Origin: a virus
Direction: 5' to 3' (one strand)
Virus record (IMG/VR): IMGVR_UViG_3300021365_000001
Span: 1-34,226 of that record
DNA: 34,226 bases
Numbering within the stretch: the stretch's first letter is position 1; every line of letters starts with the position of its first letter. This document shows positions 24,201 through 31,904 of this stretch, in pieces. Made by a program: the position numbers and the translations under genes. Under the pieces are notes generated by a model, which was not told the origin of the DNA, made no database searches, and saw nothing but the letters and a program-made list of their open reading frames with translations.

Positions 24201-24720
24201 AATGGTGAATGGTTTGCGGAGATGCACCAACAGTTTTGACCATTCTATTTATTGCATCTTCTGCTTGCAATCCTTGTTCTTTAAAGATCCCAAGTTGAAC
24301 AGCAGTTGCTCCAGCAGCAGTTGAAAGTTCAATGCCGGTTGCCGATGAAAGTTTCATCACATCATTAATTGAAGCAAGGATTTCTTCACTGTTTTGCCCA
24401 GCCCTAGCAAGTTCCTCCATTGCTTTTCCTGCTTGAGTTGCAGAAAATGCAGTTGTAGCACCTATGCCTTTTGCTTCATCTTTTAGTCTTTTGAATTGTT
24501 CTTGAGTGAGTGCTGTCACCGATTTAATATCAGCCATTTGCTGACTAAATTGACGGCCTTCAGTAACAACAGCGTTAAGAGGAGCGACTAGGCTTGAACT
24601 TATTTTTTGAAATAGCTCAAGCCCTTGATTTAATGCAATTACATTTTTTGAAAGGCTAGAAAATGTTTTGCTTGCGCCTTGGTCACGGCCTTTTATATTA
24701 ATAACAATGTTTTCAGCCAT
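21289..24720 (-). CDS. Tail tape measure protein (TP901-type, 1143 aa)
   Basis: Sets tail length and passes through the membrane with the DNA. Residues about 45-300 form the TP901 core (FSQQMADIKSVTALTQEQFK, TAFSATQAGKAMEELARAGQ, SALETSSGTAASFGMSFDEL, LNGALARLSNP, AGPKFAKLIQQG). A helical, polar middle follows, then a hydrophobic GGPMGAAVGFGMEVLL and LPLLEAIKPGLELVG region around 650-700. Residues 786-1027 are eleven tandem 22-residue repeats with an NFW core. The C-terminal tail is GEGQ- and Gly-rich. It overlaps the chaperone frameshift product and the next tail gene. Confidence 0.94.
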   Translation of the reverse strand: MAENIVINIKGRDQGASKTFSSLSKNVIALNQGLELFQKISSSLVAPLNAVVTEGRQFSQQMADIKSVTALTQEQFKRLKDEAKGIGATTAFSATQAGKAMEELARAGQNSEEILASINDVMKLSSATGIELSTAAGATAVQLGIFKEQGLQAEDAINRMVKTVGASPQTIHHLISALETSSGTAASFGMSFDELTVILGAMADAGVKGEKAGTALNGALARLSNPTESIKKALYDLRINIEDVNPETNSFKDIIEQLSRSGATASEILTIMGQEAGPKFAKLIQQGAKGLEDFEKKQSNANDALRASKERLNTLDGDIAIFKSSISGIKLTIFENFDGILRDLVQGVSNLASGFNEFLVQNKEQINSFFSSLGDSIENIIVAFVLAGKEIYSFTSQLINSISVSVPLKEIINELTESYKSLKNAIFGSKEESEILSNFIKGSFVLVIETLKHALNGVKAVIDLLKEGFIVLNNAMKSSSVFQIIGKYLGVIEEKGNAAKDSLNGTTDSVSTLKKESTPLIESFKKVKTAFGFADEEAKKLTKTFNSLNDSESDASKKNQSLRESFDELKKSIFGTKEETKTLSKTLSSIPDVKITTFPKRKTSNQTAGGSTFDDGLGDFVAQSASNAGQQILGVSGAMQGFQAGGPMGAAVGFGMEVLLANEKAQEAIGKLNDAISKLFGPIIEAFIPVIEAFLPLLEAIKPGLELVGRVMSVTLQPLIAVMKFLSDTINAWTGEISALFGSTDNKDSFAAKTKAALDDIFNWPHKVVGFWEKVGMEIDRLFLGQVVNFWEKVGFEFNKIFNNYTGQVFNFWNMIGVELNKVFTNYGGQIVNFWHFAWNSLYEIFTNYGGQVVNFWSFAFNGLVDIFRNAGNQIVNFWSLAWDYLKDIFTNYGGAIVNFWHLAWNNLITIFTNYGGQVVNFWKNAWNGLVDIFTNYGGAIVNFWHFAWNGLVDIFRNAGGQVVNFWERAWWSLQNLFQNNFGYSVNFWEMLMGYIGFFFKNTTGQSVNFWQAIINQMNDAIFGTGRTSVSFISFWDLLKSSMESAVSGGGGGFKLPIQSVLSFHEGGQINQSNLLRLPGMQPDEGIAKLQAGERVLSRSENQGSVTPMNITFNVRAINPQAQSEEIRQMLEEMVINGRLKVS
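21640..22365 (-). repeat. Eleven in-frame 66-bp repeats in the tape measure gene
   Basis: The W codon (CCA on the plus strand) recurs at 21688 and then every 66 bases to 22348, eleven times without a gap. Each unit encodes about 22 residues, consensus QVVNFWxxAWNxLxxIFTNYGG. A shorter, diverged unit with VVGFWEKVG lies just outside (22405). Copy-number change would be in frame. Confidence 0.93.
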
Positions 24721-25359
24721 TTCCTGCCTTCATTTTTTTACGAATTTGATTTTCTGCTTGTTCTTTGATTATATCGAAAACTTGATGGGTTATGTAAAAT
24801 TGACTTAAACCACTTTTCCCATCAGGCCAACACCATTGATCAAAAGATTGCTCTTTCAAATTGTGGCACATTCTAAATCTTTGAACCCACTCTTGAAAAC
24901 TTAACCCGCCTATTAATAGAAAAGGCTCGTAAATTATTCCGTTTGCGTAGGCTCTTGCAGAGGCTTTTTTAATTCCTCGCTTTCTTCTTTTTGCAAAGAT
25001 GAACGATGGAAAAGCTCAAAAAGAATAGGCAATATCAAATGAATTAAAGCACCGACATTGAAAAGATCCTCCACCTTTGCATTAATGATTTCGTCATCTT
25101 CATTTTCAATTTGAATCCCCTTTAAATCCCTTGAATTTTTTGGAATTATATCTTGAGCAATTTCTAATAGTTCAGGGTTTGATATTTGATCAAGTCCAAA
25201 CTCTTGCAACTCAAGTTCATTCATTGAATCAGAGTTAGCTTTCTTTAATGAGTTGATTAAACTCAAAACTTTTTGATAGCTTGCAGAATCTAATGGTTTT
25301 AATTCAATAGAAATTCCATTTTCCAATTCAAACTTTTCCCATCCCAATTTTAAAAGCAT
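24713..25359 (-). CDS. Tail assembly chaperone, -1 frameshift product (G-T type, about 215 aa)
   Basis: Ribosomes slipping back one base at A AAA AAG (24970-24964) leave the 141-residue frame after Lys132 and continue through 83 codons to a TGA at 24713. The extension is open and protein-like (EPFLLIGGLSFQEWVQRF, then QSFDQWCWPDGKSGLSQFYI) and ends inside the tape measure start codon region. This is the lambda G/G-T arrangement: the long form recruits tape measure, the short form tail tube. The otherwise geneless 24,714-24,933 stretch is explained by it. Confidence 0.85.
24934..25359 (-). CDS. Tail assembly chaperone, short form (G-like, 141 aa)
   Basis: Zero-frame product, which begins MLLKLGWEKFELENGISIEL with a preceding AAAAAAGGATG ribosome binding site. 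It is acidic and helical (SLINSLKKANSDSMNELELQ; QDIIPKNSRDLKG), ending in EESEELKKPLQEPTQTE. It lies between tube and tape measure as all tail chaperone genes do. No catalytic motif. The slippery sequence lies ten codons before its stop. Confidence 0.8.
   Translation of the reverse strand: MLLKLGWEKFELENGISIELKPLDSASYQKVLSLINSLKKANSDSMNELELQEFGLDQISNPELLEIAQDIIPKNSRDLKGIQIENEDDEIINAKVEDLFNVGALIHLILPILFELFHRSSLQKEESEELKKPLQEPTQTE
24964..24970 (-). promoter_or_regulatory. Slippery heptamer A AAA AAG for -1 frameshift
   Basis: On the minus strand the zero frame reads TTA AAA AAG, placing the heptamer in exact X XXY YYZ register. A -1 shift opens an 83-codon frame. This is one of the most efficient bacterial slippery sequences. 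Confidence 0.88.
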
Positions 25360-25386
25360 GACATCCTTTTTTGTTTAGTTTGTTAA

Positions 25387-26331
25387 TTAATAACCGTCTT
25401 TAGTATTTACTAAAGTGAAGGTTGCACAAGTTGCGGAACTTGTGTTGTAAATTGCTTGCGCTGTAAAACTCGCGTCTATTGTTCCGGGCCCTGCAATAGT
25501 TGCATCAAACGTTTTGAAACGAAGCTTTGAGAAATCCATTTTCAAAGTATGCGGAGAATCGATATTTGTCAAAGTTACAATAAAGCTTGTTTCGTCTTGA
25601 GCTTCAAAAGACTGTTGATAGCTTTGAGAATTAAAACGAAAAGTTCCAGAAACTTCAATTGTTTGCTGTGAAGTTCTAACCGCTCTATGAGGCACTTTTC
25701 CATCTTTTAAAGTCCATTGATGTTCAAGATTGTTTTGAATGTTAACTGTTAAGTCTGACAAATCAAGCACTTCAACATCGTTAAAACTAACGCTTGATTG
25801 ATCCCAGATAAAAGGCTTTGAAGATCCAAAAACCGGTGTGCTTGCGGCTGATCTTGTAAATCCACTTGCAACCATTCCAGCAGTCATATTGATTAACTGA
25901 CCGTTTGCAATGTTAAGATTCAAGTTATTCACTAAGCAATCATAATATTGATAAGCACTGCCAACATCACGAAACACCTCAAAAGTCATCGGTGGAGTTG
26001 CTGAACGATCATCAAAATCAACGTTTCTAGTTTCAAAAACATGCGTCTGCGTTCCAGCTCCAGAAGTTGTTGAGACTTGTCCGAATACAGATTTCAGAAA
26101 GTAACCCATCTCAGTCGGCAATGCTTCCATTTGAACATCACCTTGCACCATATTTTGCCCTTCATGATATGGCGATTCTTGAAACCTTGCGTACATGCTT
26201 TGCTCTACAAGCTGCTCTTTTGCTTGAGTTAAACCTTCTGAAATGATGGGTACTGCATCAAGTGAACTTGTGAAAACAGTACCAAAAGAGTTTTGAAAGT
26301 TTACCATTAAATGGCTTTTCATTCCGTACAT
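25387..26331 (-). CDS. Tail tube protein (phage_tube_2-like, 314 aa)
   Basis: Forms the inner tube of the tail. It begins MYGMKSHLMVNFQNSFGTVF and has ALPTEMGYFLKSVFGQ, then THVFETRNVDF with PPMTFEVFRDVG, VNNLNLNIANGQLINMTAGM and a C-terminal beta domain (DASFTAQAIYNT, TLVNTKDGY), the pattern of large siphovirus tube proteins. GAGG precedes ATG 26331. There is no sheath gene beside it, consistent with a non-contractile tail. Confidence 0.82.
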   Translation of the reverse strand: MYGMKSHLMVNFQNSFGTVFTSSLDAVPIISEGLTQAKEQLVEQSMYARFQESPYHEGQNMVQGDVQMEALPTEMGYFLKSVFGQVSTTSGAGTQTHVFETRNVDFDDRSATPPMTFEVFRDVGSAYQYYDCLVNNLNLNIANGQLINMTAGMVASGFTRSAASTPVFGSSKPFIWDQSSVSFNDVEVLDLSDLTVNIQNNLEHQWTLKDGKVPHRAVRTSQQTIEVSGTFRFNSQSYQQSFEAQDETSFIVTLTNIDSPHTLKMDFSKLRFKTFDATIAGPGTIDASFTAQAIYNTSSATCATFTLVNTKDGY

Positions 26332-26332
26332 T

Positions 26333-26530
26333 TTAAACCTCGCTGTTAGAATCGTTATCGATTGTTGTTAATTGATCTTTTTTTTGATTCTTTTTTACTT
26401 CTTTAATTAATTTTTGAGATTTAAATTTATCAATTAAATTTTGATCTTGAATGAATACAGTTTTTTTATTTTCTACATTACCGAACCCAGGGACATGCCC
26501 AGATCTCCCAACCCATAAAAATTCGCTCAT
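26333..26530 (-). CDS. Small tail protein (65 aa), positional analogue of Mu gp38
   Basis: A short protein begins MSEFLWVGRSGHVPGFGNVE and has a Lys-rich tail. An ATGA overlap links it to the terminator-like gene, and it stops one base before the tube start. Its place between tail terminator and tube resembles the small DUF2635-type gene of Mu-like phages. Sequence similarity is not claimed. Confidence 0.6.
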   Translation of the reverse strand: MSEFLWVGRSGHVPGFGNVENKKTVFIQDQNLIDKFKSQKLIKEVKKNQKKDQLTTIDNDSNSEV

Positions 26531-26958
26531 GTGTAAACCTCCGCTGTTATTAAAACGTTATATCCAAAAAAATAACTCTCCTCAACAATGTCCCGCTGAG
26601 GTTCAATTGAAAACTCCTTTATTTGCAAAACTGTTCCATTTAAAGAACGATTCGAATTAACAGCAGTGAATACACTTGTCCAAAGCTCATCAAGTAAGTT
26701 TTGCGCTTTTTCCGGGCTTTCAAAACTAACATCTTGAAGCACTAGCAAAAATTTAAGTTCAGCCATCCATGGTTGATTGATGTTTGAACGATACGGTGAA
26801 ATTTGATGGTCTAAAGTGTAAACACCAACCCAAGGAGTCAAATCTGGATTGGTGTTTAATGGTTCCTCCTTGAACACATTTACGCCACTATTAACAAGAG
26901 TTTGATCACTTGAAATTGTTGTTAGTAAAGAGTGGGAAATACTATTGACCGCTAACAT
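26527..26958 (-). CDS. Tail terminator-like protein (Mu gp37-like position, 143 aa)
   Basis: Probable tail terminator or completion protein. It reads LLTTISSDQTLVNSG, then LTPWVGVYTLDHQISPY, WMAELKFLLVLQDVSFESPE, LLDELWTSVFTAVNSNRSL, ending in YNVLITAEVYT. Alternating strands and one helix fit the gpU/DUF3168-like fold. It has GAGGAAAA before the ATG and overlaps its neighbours. The assignment is by position and pattern. Confidence 0.65.
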   Translation of the reverse strand: MLAVNSISHSLLTTISSDQTLVNSGVNVFKEEPLNTNPDLTPWVGVYTLDHQISPYRSNINQPWMAELKFLLVLQDVSFESPEKAQNLLDELWTSVFTAVNSNRSLNGTVLQIKEFSIEPQRDIVEESYFFGYNVLITAEVYT

Positions 26959-27430
26959 TTTTCCTCTTTATAAAATAGATATATGCAGGAATTACAATTT
27001 TCCTACCCTGCTCAACAGTTGGAAAAATCTTTCTTTTCGGGATCCTGTCATTACCGAATTCATGAATTGAAGCATAACCTGTTAAGCTTGATGCGCTGCT
27101 TTCTGTACTTTTAACTCTACCTCGTTGAGAAGTTGCGGAAACTTGAAAGTTTTCTTTTAATTTCCCTGTGTCTTGCAATATTTTATCAGAAAAGTTTTTC
27201 TTTCCCTTTCTTCTCATTGCAATCGTGATTGGTGAAAGCTTTTTCCACTTCAAAGTAGCATCTTCATGAAGCCCACCTTCTGCTTTAAAATTCCTGTCTA
27301 TCCATGCACGTAAAACAGTTGCAGCGGCTAAGTTTGCGCCTCTTGTGTCCTTTATTGCTTCCTCAGTTCCTTTAAGAGTTTTCAGAAGCTGAGGAAAGCC
27401 TTTAATCGTTGTGATTATTTTCAAACCCAT
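26942..27430 (-). CDS. Virion morphogenesis protein (phage_tail_S / Mu gpG-like, 162 aa)
   Basis: Head-tail joining protein. It shows the family hallmarks WKKLSPITIAMRRKGKK, ILQDTGKLKENFQ and YASIHEFGNDRIPKRKIFPTV, as in Mu gpG and P2 S-type proteins. AGGGA precedes ATG 27430, which overlaps the previous stop as TAATG. Position between the DUF1320-like adaptor and the terminator fits completion of the neck. Confidence 0.86.
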   Translation of the reverse strand: MGLKIITTIKGFPQLLKTLKGTEEAIKDTRGANLAAATVLRAWIDRNFKAEGGLHEDATLKWKKLSPITIAMRRKGKKNFSDKILQDTGKLKENFQVSATSQRGRVKSTESSASSLTGYASIHEFGNDRIPKRKIFPTVEQGRKIVIPAYIYFIKRKNVSGQ

Positions 27431-27888
27431 TAAAAATCCCTGTCAAATTCATCTTCTATCAAATCAGGGTCGACTCTTTGATAAATTGCTTCTCTATGAT
27501 CAAAAACAGGGTTGTAATCTTGCGTATTACTCCAAGCTGTTGTTCGAGGATTTCCATTTGAAGCTTTTATCGAGAAACCGTCTGTAGTCACCATCGCTGT
27601 TCCACTGCTTACGATTGACGCAATTCTTTCATCAAGATAAGTTTTAAGCTCTTGTGAATCGGTCTGGTTTCGTGTCTTGTTTAATATTCCCAAATAAGAA
27701 AAATGAATTGACAAATCTTTTGCAGTTTCATTATTCGATGAAAAAGGAATGGTGAAATGGCCACCAAGTCGTTCATTTACAACAAGCGAGCCGTGAACTA
27801 GCCAAAAATTCTCAATCTCATCTTGAGTGATGCCTTTTGGACTGTAAAATCCTGAAAACTCGCTGTAAGTTGCGTACTTGATAGCCAT
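27430..27888 (-). CDS. Head-tail adaptor (DUF1320 / Mu gp36-like, 152 aa)
   Basis: Head completion adaptor. The segment with GSLVVNERLGGHFTIPFSSN, then AKDLSIHFSYLGILNKTRNQ and ELKTYLDERIASIVSSGTAM resembles the DUF1320 pattern of an N-terminal helix bundle with conserved R-L and P-F positions. The ribosome binding site is AGGAAAA. It follows the glycosyltransferase genes and precedes phage_tail_S, the usual Mu-like order once the inserted genes are skipped. Confidence 0.74.
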   Translation of the reverse strand: MAIKYATYSEFSGFYSPKGITQDEIENFWLVHGSLVVNERLGGHFTIPFSSNNETAKDLSIHFSYLGILNKTRNQTDSQELKTYLDERIASIVSSGTAMVTTDGFSIKASNGNPRTTAWSNTQDYNPVFDHREAIYQRVDPDLIEDEFDRDF

Positions 27889-27893
27889 TTTTC

Positions 27894-30656
27894 CTATAAG
27901 TATTCAAATTCATAAATATTAGTTTTTTCATCAAGAACTAGTTTAACGTAATTCTTTAAATCTTCAATATTTAAAAAGTGCGCACGCTCTGAACGTGTAG
28001 GAACTTTCCCAATATTATCACCAATATTCATCAATCTAGTTGCAAGGCCAAACTCAAATTCTATCCCACTTCCATTCGTCACCATCATAACAGCCTCTGT
28101 TAAGTACGGTAAAGAATCAGTCGCCATTCTAACCTGCTTCTTCTTTACTAACTCCCTCCAATATTCGATTGTGTCTTGGCACCTTTTAATCATTTCAGGA
28201 GTTACTTTTCTCCCGTTATGGTCCATCTCAAAACGGTTAAACTGAATCCAATCTCTCATCATGAGAAACTTAAAAAGATTCCTCTTGGATCCTTCTTTTA
28301 ACTCTCTCAACATCAATGGCAAATTTCTTGAAAATCTTTTTTGTCTTATTTCTTCAGTTTCATACCCAAAATGAGAAATGCAAACTTGATCTTGAGGAAT
28401 AAGAAAAGTTTTTCCACAACCATGATTCACTCTTGTTTCTGGATGCTCATGGACAATACCAAAAAACTTTATATTTTTTTTATTTCTAAAAATTCTGCAA
28501 GGTGTGTCCGTCTTTAAAAGTCCAGCTGGTTCAGTTGTAAAATGATGTTGAGCAACAGCGTATGAGTCAAACTGATTGCTTCTCAAATAACGCAAAAGAT
28601 TTTCTTGATTTATCAAAACCTCATCGTCATCAATCCACATGATCCACTCTTTAGTCGCTTTTTTTAAGGTTCTATTTCTTGCTTCTGCAAACCCAGTTTC
28701 AAGCGGGGATTTTATTCTAAAAACTTTTGCTCCAAAATCTTCCGCAACTCTCCAGGCATTTGATTTTTTTGATCCGTTATCGATCCCCACAATGATTTCA
28801 TCTGCAATTTGCTGAACAGATCGAAGCGTTTTTCCTAAACTCAATCCATCATCTTTGCAAATGATACAAACGGATAAAGTTTGAGGAATTGAATTAAGTT
28901 TTTCAACTGAATCAAGTTTCCCAATTTTCTTTTTTGAAGTCTTGAAAAAGAATGAATATTGGCCAAATATATTCTTGAAAAGATCCCTACCACCTGCAGT
29001 GAAAGTTAAAGAAAAACCTTCTTGTTCTCTAAACATTTGAAGGATTTCTTGTTCTGTAAAATCAAAACAATCGCTTGAGCTGTCAAAGTTGTTTACAGGA
29101 GTTGAAAAGAACAAATACCCATCTTCAGCTAAAAAGCTTTTTATTTTTTCAACAAATTCACACGGGTTTTCTTTTTTGTTCAATAAATCACTACAGATAA
29201 TTGCGTTTGCTTGAAAATCCATTTTTAAAGATTCAATTTTTTTTGTATAATAAAAATCGATATTTGTGATTTTATTTGAACTAGCAAAATTCTTAGCAGC
29301 TTCCACCCTTTCTTGACCCTCATCAACGCCAATAAATCTCAAGTGAGGCATTTGCTTTGCCACTGACATCATTCGGCCACTAAATCCACAAGCAAGTTCA
29401 AGAACTATCTCTCCAGGTTTCAAGCTTTTCAAAAAGTGGAACAATGGCAAATTTTCTGTCTTTGTCAAATTTAATTGGTCATTGCCAATTTCAATCAATT
29501 CCGAATTCTTATCAATCTTCCTATGGTTCAAATATTTATTTGCTCGATTGCTTTTCGATAAATTATTTTGAATTTCTCCTTCTAAAATAGAAGCAGAGTT
29601 TTTAAAATTAAACTCCTCACTTTTCCCAAGTGCTGACTGGTATCTTTTTTGATAAATTTCTTTATCATCTAATACTTTTGTGATTTCCTTAGCAAATTCA
29701 TCAATGAAGTTTTCGCTTTTTGGATTCAAAAAAACAGAATCGCTTTCTTTTAAAGTTTCAGGTAATGCACCAGCGTTTGTTGTTATGATCGGAGTTCCAC
29801 AACTTAATTGCTCCATGACCGTGATGCATGAAGTTTCTTCGAATTCTGTAGGGTACACATGCAAAGCGCAATTCTTTTGCAAGTCTTTCAAATCCGTCTT
29901 TGATAAAGGGCCCAGATTGACAACATTTGGAAGTTCTTCGCATCTTTGCCAAAGTGCTTGATAGAAACCTTGCATTTCTTTTGTTGTGTTGTCGTAACCG
30001 CAAACGTTCAACTGAATTTCAGGATCTATTGAGTATAATTTTTCCATAATCCCGCCAGGCTTTAGCAGGTTTTCAAGTCCTCTTTCTGGTCTTGATGAAT
30101 ACACAATTTGCTTTGATTCCCTTTTTTCTTCTGCATCAATAACATGTTCAATGTCATAAATTATTTTGTCGACTGCGTTAGGAAGCACGCCAACAAGGCT
30201 TTCTTTCAAATCGAAAACCCTGCAAACTTGCTCCTTATGGAATTCAGAAACACAAAATATTTTATCGAGAAATGGAAGTGACAAATTAATGTAACCTTGC
30301 ATTCTTCTTAAAGCCAGATCATGAAGCCATAAAAAGTTCAATTTGCTGTTGTATTTCTTCATGAAAATATGAGGAATTCTTTGCGCAAGTATCACGTCAC
30401 TAGGTACAGTTTCAGCATATTGCTCAAAGTTATCACCAAAAGGAGTTTGTTCTGTAATATTACCAATTGGCATATATTTGACATTATCAAAAATCCCGTG
30501 CTCTCTTGCATTGGTGAACATCATTACATCATGACCACGTTTTGCCATTTCACGGGCTAAGTAATAACCAGAACTTTCACTACCGCCAAGACTTTTGCCA
30601 TCTGAAATAGTTTTCCCATCAAAAGGCATTCCAGCCACATAAATCAAAATTTTCAT
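27894..30656 (-). CDS. Three-domain GT4 glycosyltransferase - methyltransferase - GT2 glycosyltransferase (920 aa)
   Basis: From ATG 30656, which forms an ATGA overlap with the gene upstream, the protein has 920 residues; the alternative TTG at 30683 lacks support. Residues 1-365 are a GT-B GT4-type transferase (GGSESSGYYLAREMAKRGHD, YSSRPERGLENLL at 186-198, PTEFEETSCITVMEQLSCGT near 269-288). Residues about 405-575 are a SAM methyltransferase with motif I LELACGFSGRM (419-429) and VDEGQER acidic loop. Residues about 595-830 are a GT-A GT2 domain (VCIICKDDGLSLGKTLRSVQ, WIDDDEV at 674-680). It sits between capsid and connector genes, so a virion protein or host glycan may be the target; that is inference. 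Confidence 0.9.
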   Translation of the reverse strand: MKILIYVAGMPFDGKTISDGKSLGGSESSGYYLAREMAKRGHDVMMFTNAREHGIFDNVKYMPIGNITEQTPFGDNFEQYAETVPSDVILAQRIPHIFMKKYNSKLNFLWLHDLALRRMQGYINLSLPFLDKIFCVSEFHKEQVCRVFDLKESLVGVLPNAVDKIIYDIEHVIDAEEKRESKQIVYSSRPERGLENLLKPGGIMEKLYSIDPEIQLNVCGYDNTTKEMQGFYQALWQRCEELPNVVNLGPLSKTDLKDLQKNCALHVYPTEFEETSCITVMEQLSCGTPIITTNAGALPETLKESDSVFLNPKSENFIDEFAKEITKVLDDKEIYQKRYQSALGKSEEFNFKNSASILEGEIQNNLSKSNRANKYLNHRKIDKNSELIEIGNDQLNLTKTENLPLFHFLKSLKPGEIVLELACGFSGRMMSVAKQMPHLRFIGVDEGQERVEAAKNFASSNKITNIDFYYTKKIESLKMDFQANAIICSDLLNKKENPCEFVEKIKSFLAEDGYLFFSTPVNNFDSSSDCFDFTEQEILQMFREQEGFSLTFTAGGRDLFKNIFGQYSFFFKTSKKKIGKLDSVEKLNSIPQTLSVCIICKDDGLSLGKTLRSVQQIADEIIVGIDNGSKKSNAWRVAEDFGAKVFRIKSPLETGFAEARNRTLKKATKEWIMWIDDDEVLINQENLLRYLRSNQFDSYAVAQHHFTTEPAGLLKTDTPCRIFRNKKNIKFFGIVHEHPETRVNHGCGKTFLIPQDQVCISHFGYETEEIRQKRFSRNLPLMLRELKEGSKRNLFKFLMMRDWIQFNRFEMDHNGRKVTPEMIKRCQDTIEYWRELVKKKQVRMATDSLPYLTEAVMMVTNGSGIEFEFGLATRLMNIGDNIGKVPTRSERAHFLNIEDLKNYVKLVLDEKTNIYEFEYL

Positions 30657-31600
30657 AAAGAACCGTTTAGAAGTGGAATCCAAAATTGCTGCGCAACTTC
30701 ACTCCATGTTAAGAAAAAGTTACCATCTAAGTTGATAACTGATTTTTTAATTGATTCCTTTTTTTCAATTAAAAACTCTTTTGCGTCGTGATATTTTCCA
30801 ACCGTTTCTTTTAGTGCCCCAATTTTGTTCACTACAGGAGCTGCGCCCATGTATTGGGCTTTTACAGCATTCAAACAATAAAGCTCACTACGCGGATTAT
30901 TTAATGGATGGAACCAATATTTTGCTTTCCCTAGTATTTTGTAGAACTCACTTTTTGAAAGTTCACCAAGCAACTCAACATCTTTAAAACGTTTTAAATA
31001 TTCTCTTAAATTATTGTCTCCTGAATATGAGATCTTTAGTTTCAAAGATGGATTTTTCTTTTTTACATCTTCCCAGTAAAGCTCAAGAAAATCTAAAATC
31101 CCACGGTTTGGGCAAGAGCAATACAAAAGAAAATCATCTTTCTTTTCGCTTTTAAACTTATCAAGCAAATCAATATCAATTCCATGTGGAAAGATTATTT
31201 TTTTTGATCTTACGACAAAAGGTTCATTTCTTTCATGAAACTTTGTGAGATAGATTATTTTTTGAAGGTTTTTTGTGTTGTAGGTCCTGTTAATTTCAGA
31301 AGACCACAAATAGCAATTTTTGTTTGATTCGGGGATTTTATTAAGGAATGCAGTATTCTTAAAGAAAATGGTTTTTGTTGATTTAAGATGTGCTTGGTTG
31401 AAGCTTTGGAGGGGTAGGTATCTTACATTTCGGAAAGTCTTTTTTTCTTTCCCAGTTTTAAAAACTGAGACATCAAAATATTTGCTTAACTCTGTTGCTA
31501 AATAAACTACGCATTCCTCAGATCCTTTCAAGTTTGTGTCAATTTGTTCCGGATCCCACTCAAAATGAGTACGATTAACAACAAAATTAAGTTTTTCCAT
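30653..31600 (-). CDS. GT-B-like glycosyltransferase (315 aa)
   Basis: Second glycosyltransferase of the pair. It has an N-terminal Rossmann-like half (NFVVNRTHFEWD; LKGSEECVVYLATELS corresponding to GSE motifs) and a C-terminal half with LLYCSCPNRGILDFLELY, GELSKSEFYKILGKAKYWFH and YCLNAVKAQYMGAAPVVNKI, then GALKETVG. Its length is at the short end for GT4-type enzymes. It is translationally coupled to the fused enzyme by ATGA. Sugar donor and acceptor are unknown. Confidence 0.82.
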   Translation of the reverse strand: MEKLNFVVNRTHFEWDPEQIDTNLKGSEECVVYLATELSKYFDVSVFKTGKEKKTFRNVRYLPLQSFNQAHLKSTKTIFFKNTAFLNKIPESNKNCYLWSSEINRTYNTKNLQKIIYLTKFHERNEPFVVRSKKIIFPHGIDIDLLDKFKSEKKDDFLLYCSCPNRGILDFLELYWEDVKKKNPSLKLKISYSGDNNLREYLKRFKDVELLGELSKSEFYKILGKAKYWFHPLNNPRSELYCLNAVKAQYMGAAPVVNKIGALKETVGKYHDAKEFLIEKKESIKKSVINLDGNFFLTWSEVAQQFWIPLLNGSL

Positions 31601-31607
31601 ATTACTT

Positions 31608-31844
31608 TTACTCTATTTTTGGTTTTCTACCTCTTTTTTTAAATGTTTGTTCAGTATTAGCATATTTTTCGACTACTTCAATATTTTTTAACGTATTTGT
31701 TTCTAAATTAGCGTATTTAGGATGTTTTTTGAGAATATCCATATTTTTTTCAACATGTTCAGGCCCAGCGTTTTCACAATCAATCATGAAGCGTTCAAGC
31801 TGTTCAAAACTACTGTCAAAAGGTTTGCAAGGTGATACCGCCAT
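31608..31844 (-). CDS. Small head-region protein with basic C-terminus (78 aa)
   Basis: A 78-residue helical protein ending KKRGRKPKIE, an AT-hook-like basic tail that could contact DNA. It has AAAGGAAAAAT before ATG 31844. In Mu-type order this is the slot of gp35, directly after capsid and before the adaptor genes. No family is recognised. Confidence 0.6.
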   Translation of the reverse strand: MAVSPCKPFDSSFEQLERFMIDCENAGPEHVEKNMDILKKHPKYANLETNTLKNIEVVEKYANTEQTFKKRGRKPKIE

Positions 31845-31867
31845 ATTTTTCCTTTGTGTTATGTTTG

Positions 31868-31904
31868 ACGGCTAGCAATTTAAGACTAGCCGTTTTTTAT
31901 TTTA
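31868..31904 (+). terminator. Hairpin after the capsid gene, plus-strand terminator-like
   Basis: An 8-bp perfect stem (ACGGCTAG/CTAGCCGT, 31868-31875 and 31886-31893) with a 10-base loop is followed on the plus strand by TTTTTTATTTT. On the minus strand, where genes run, it has no T run, so it may act as an mRNA 3' stabiliser or block antisense transcripts. Confidence 0.6.

Noticed and set aside
27894-30683. TTG start at 30683 for the fused glycosyltransferase
   Set aside because: ATG 30656 gives an ATGA overlap with the upstream gene and begins directly with the first strand (MKILIYVAG); the extra nine residues are not needed.
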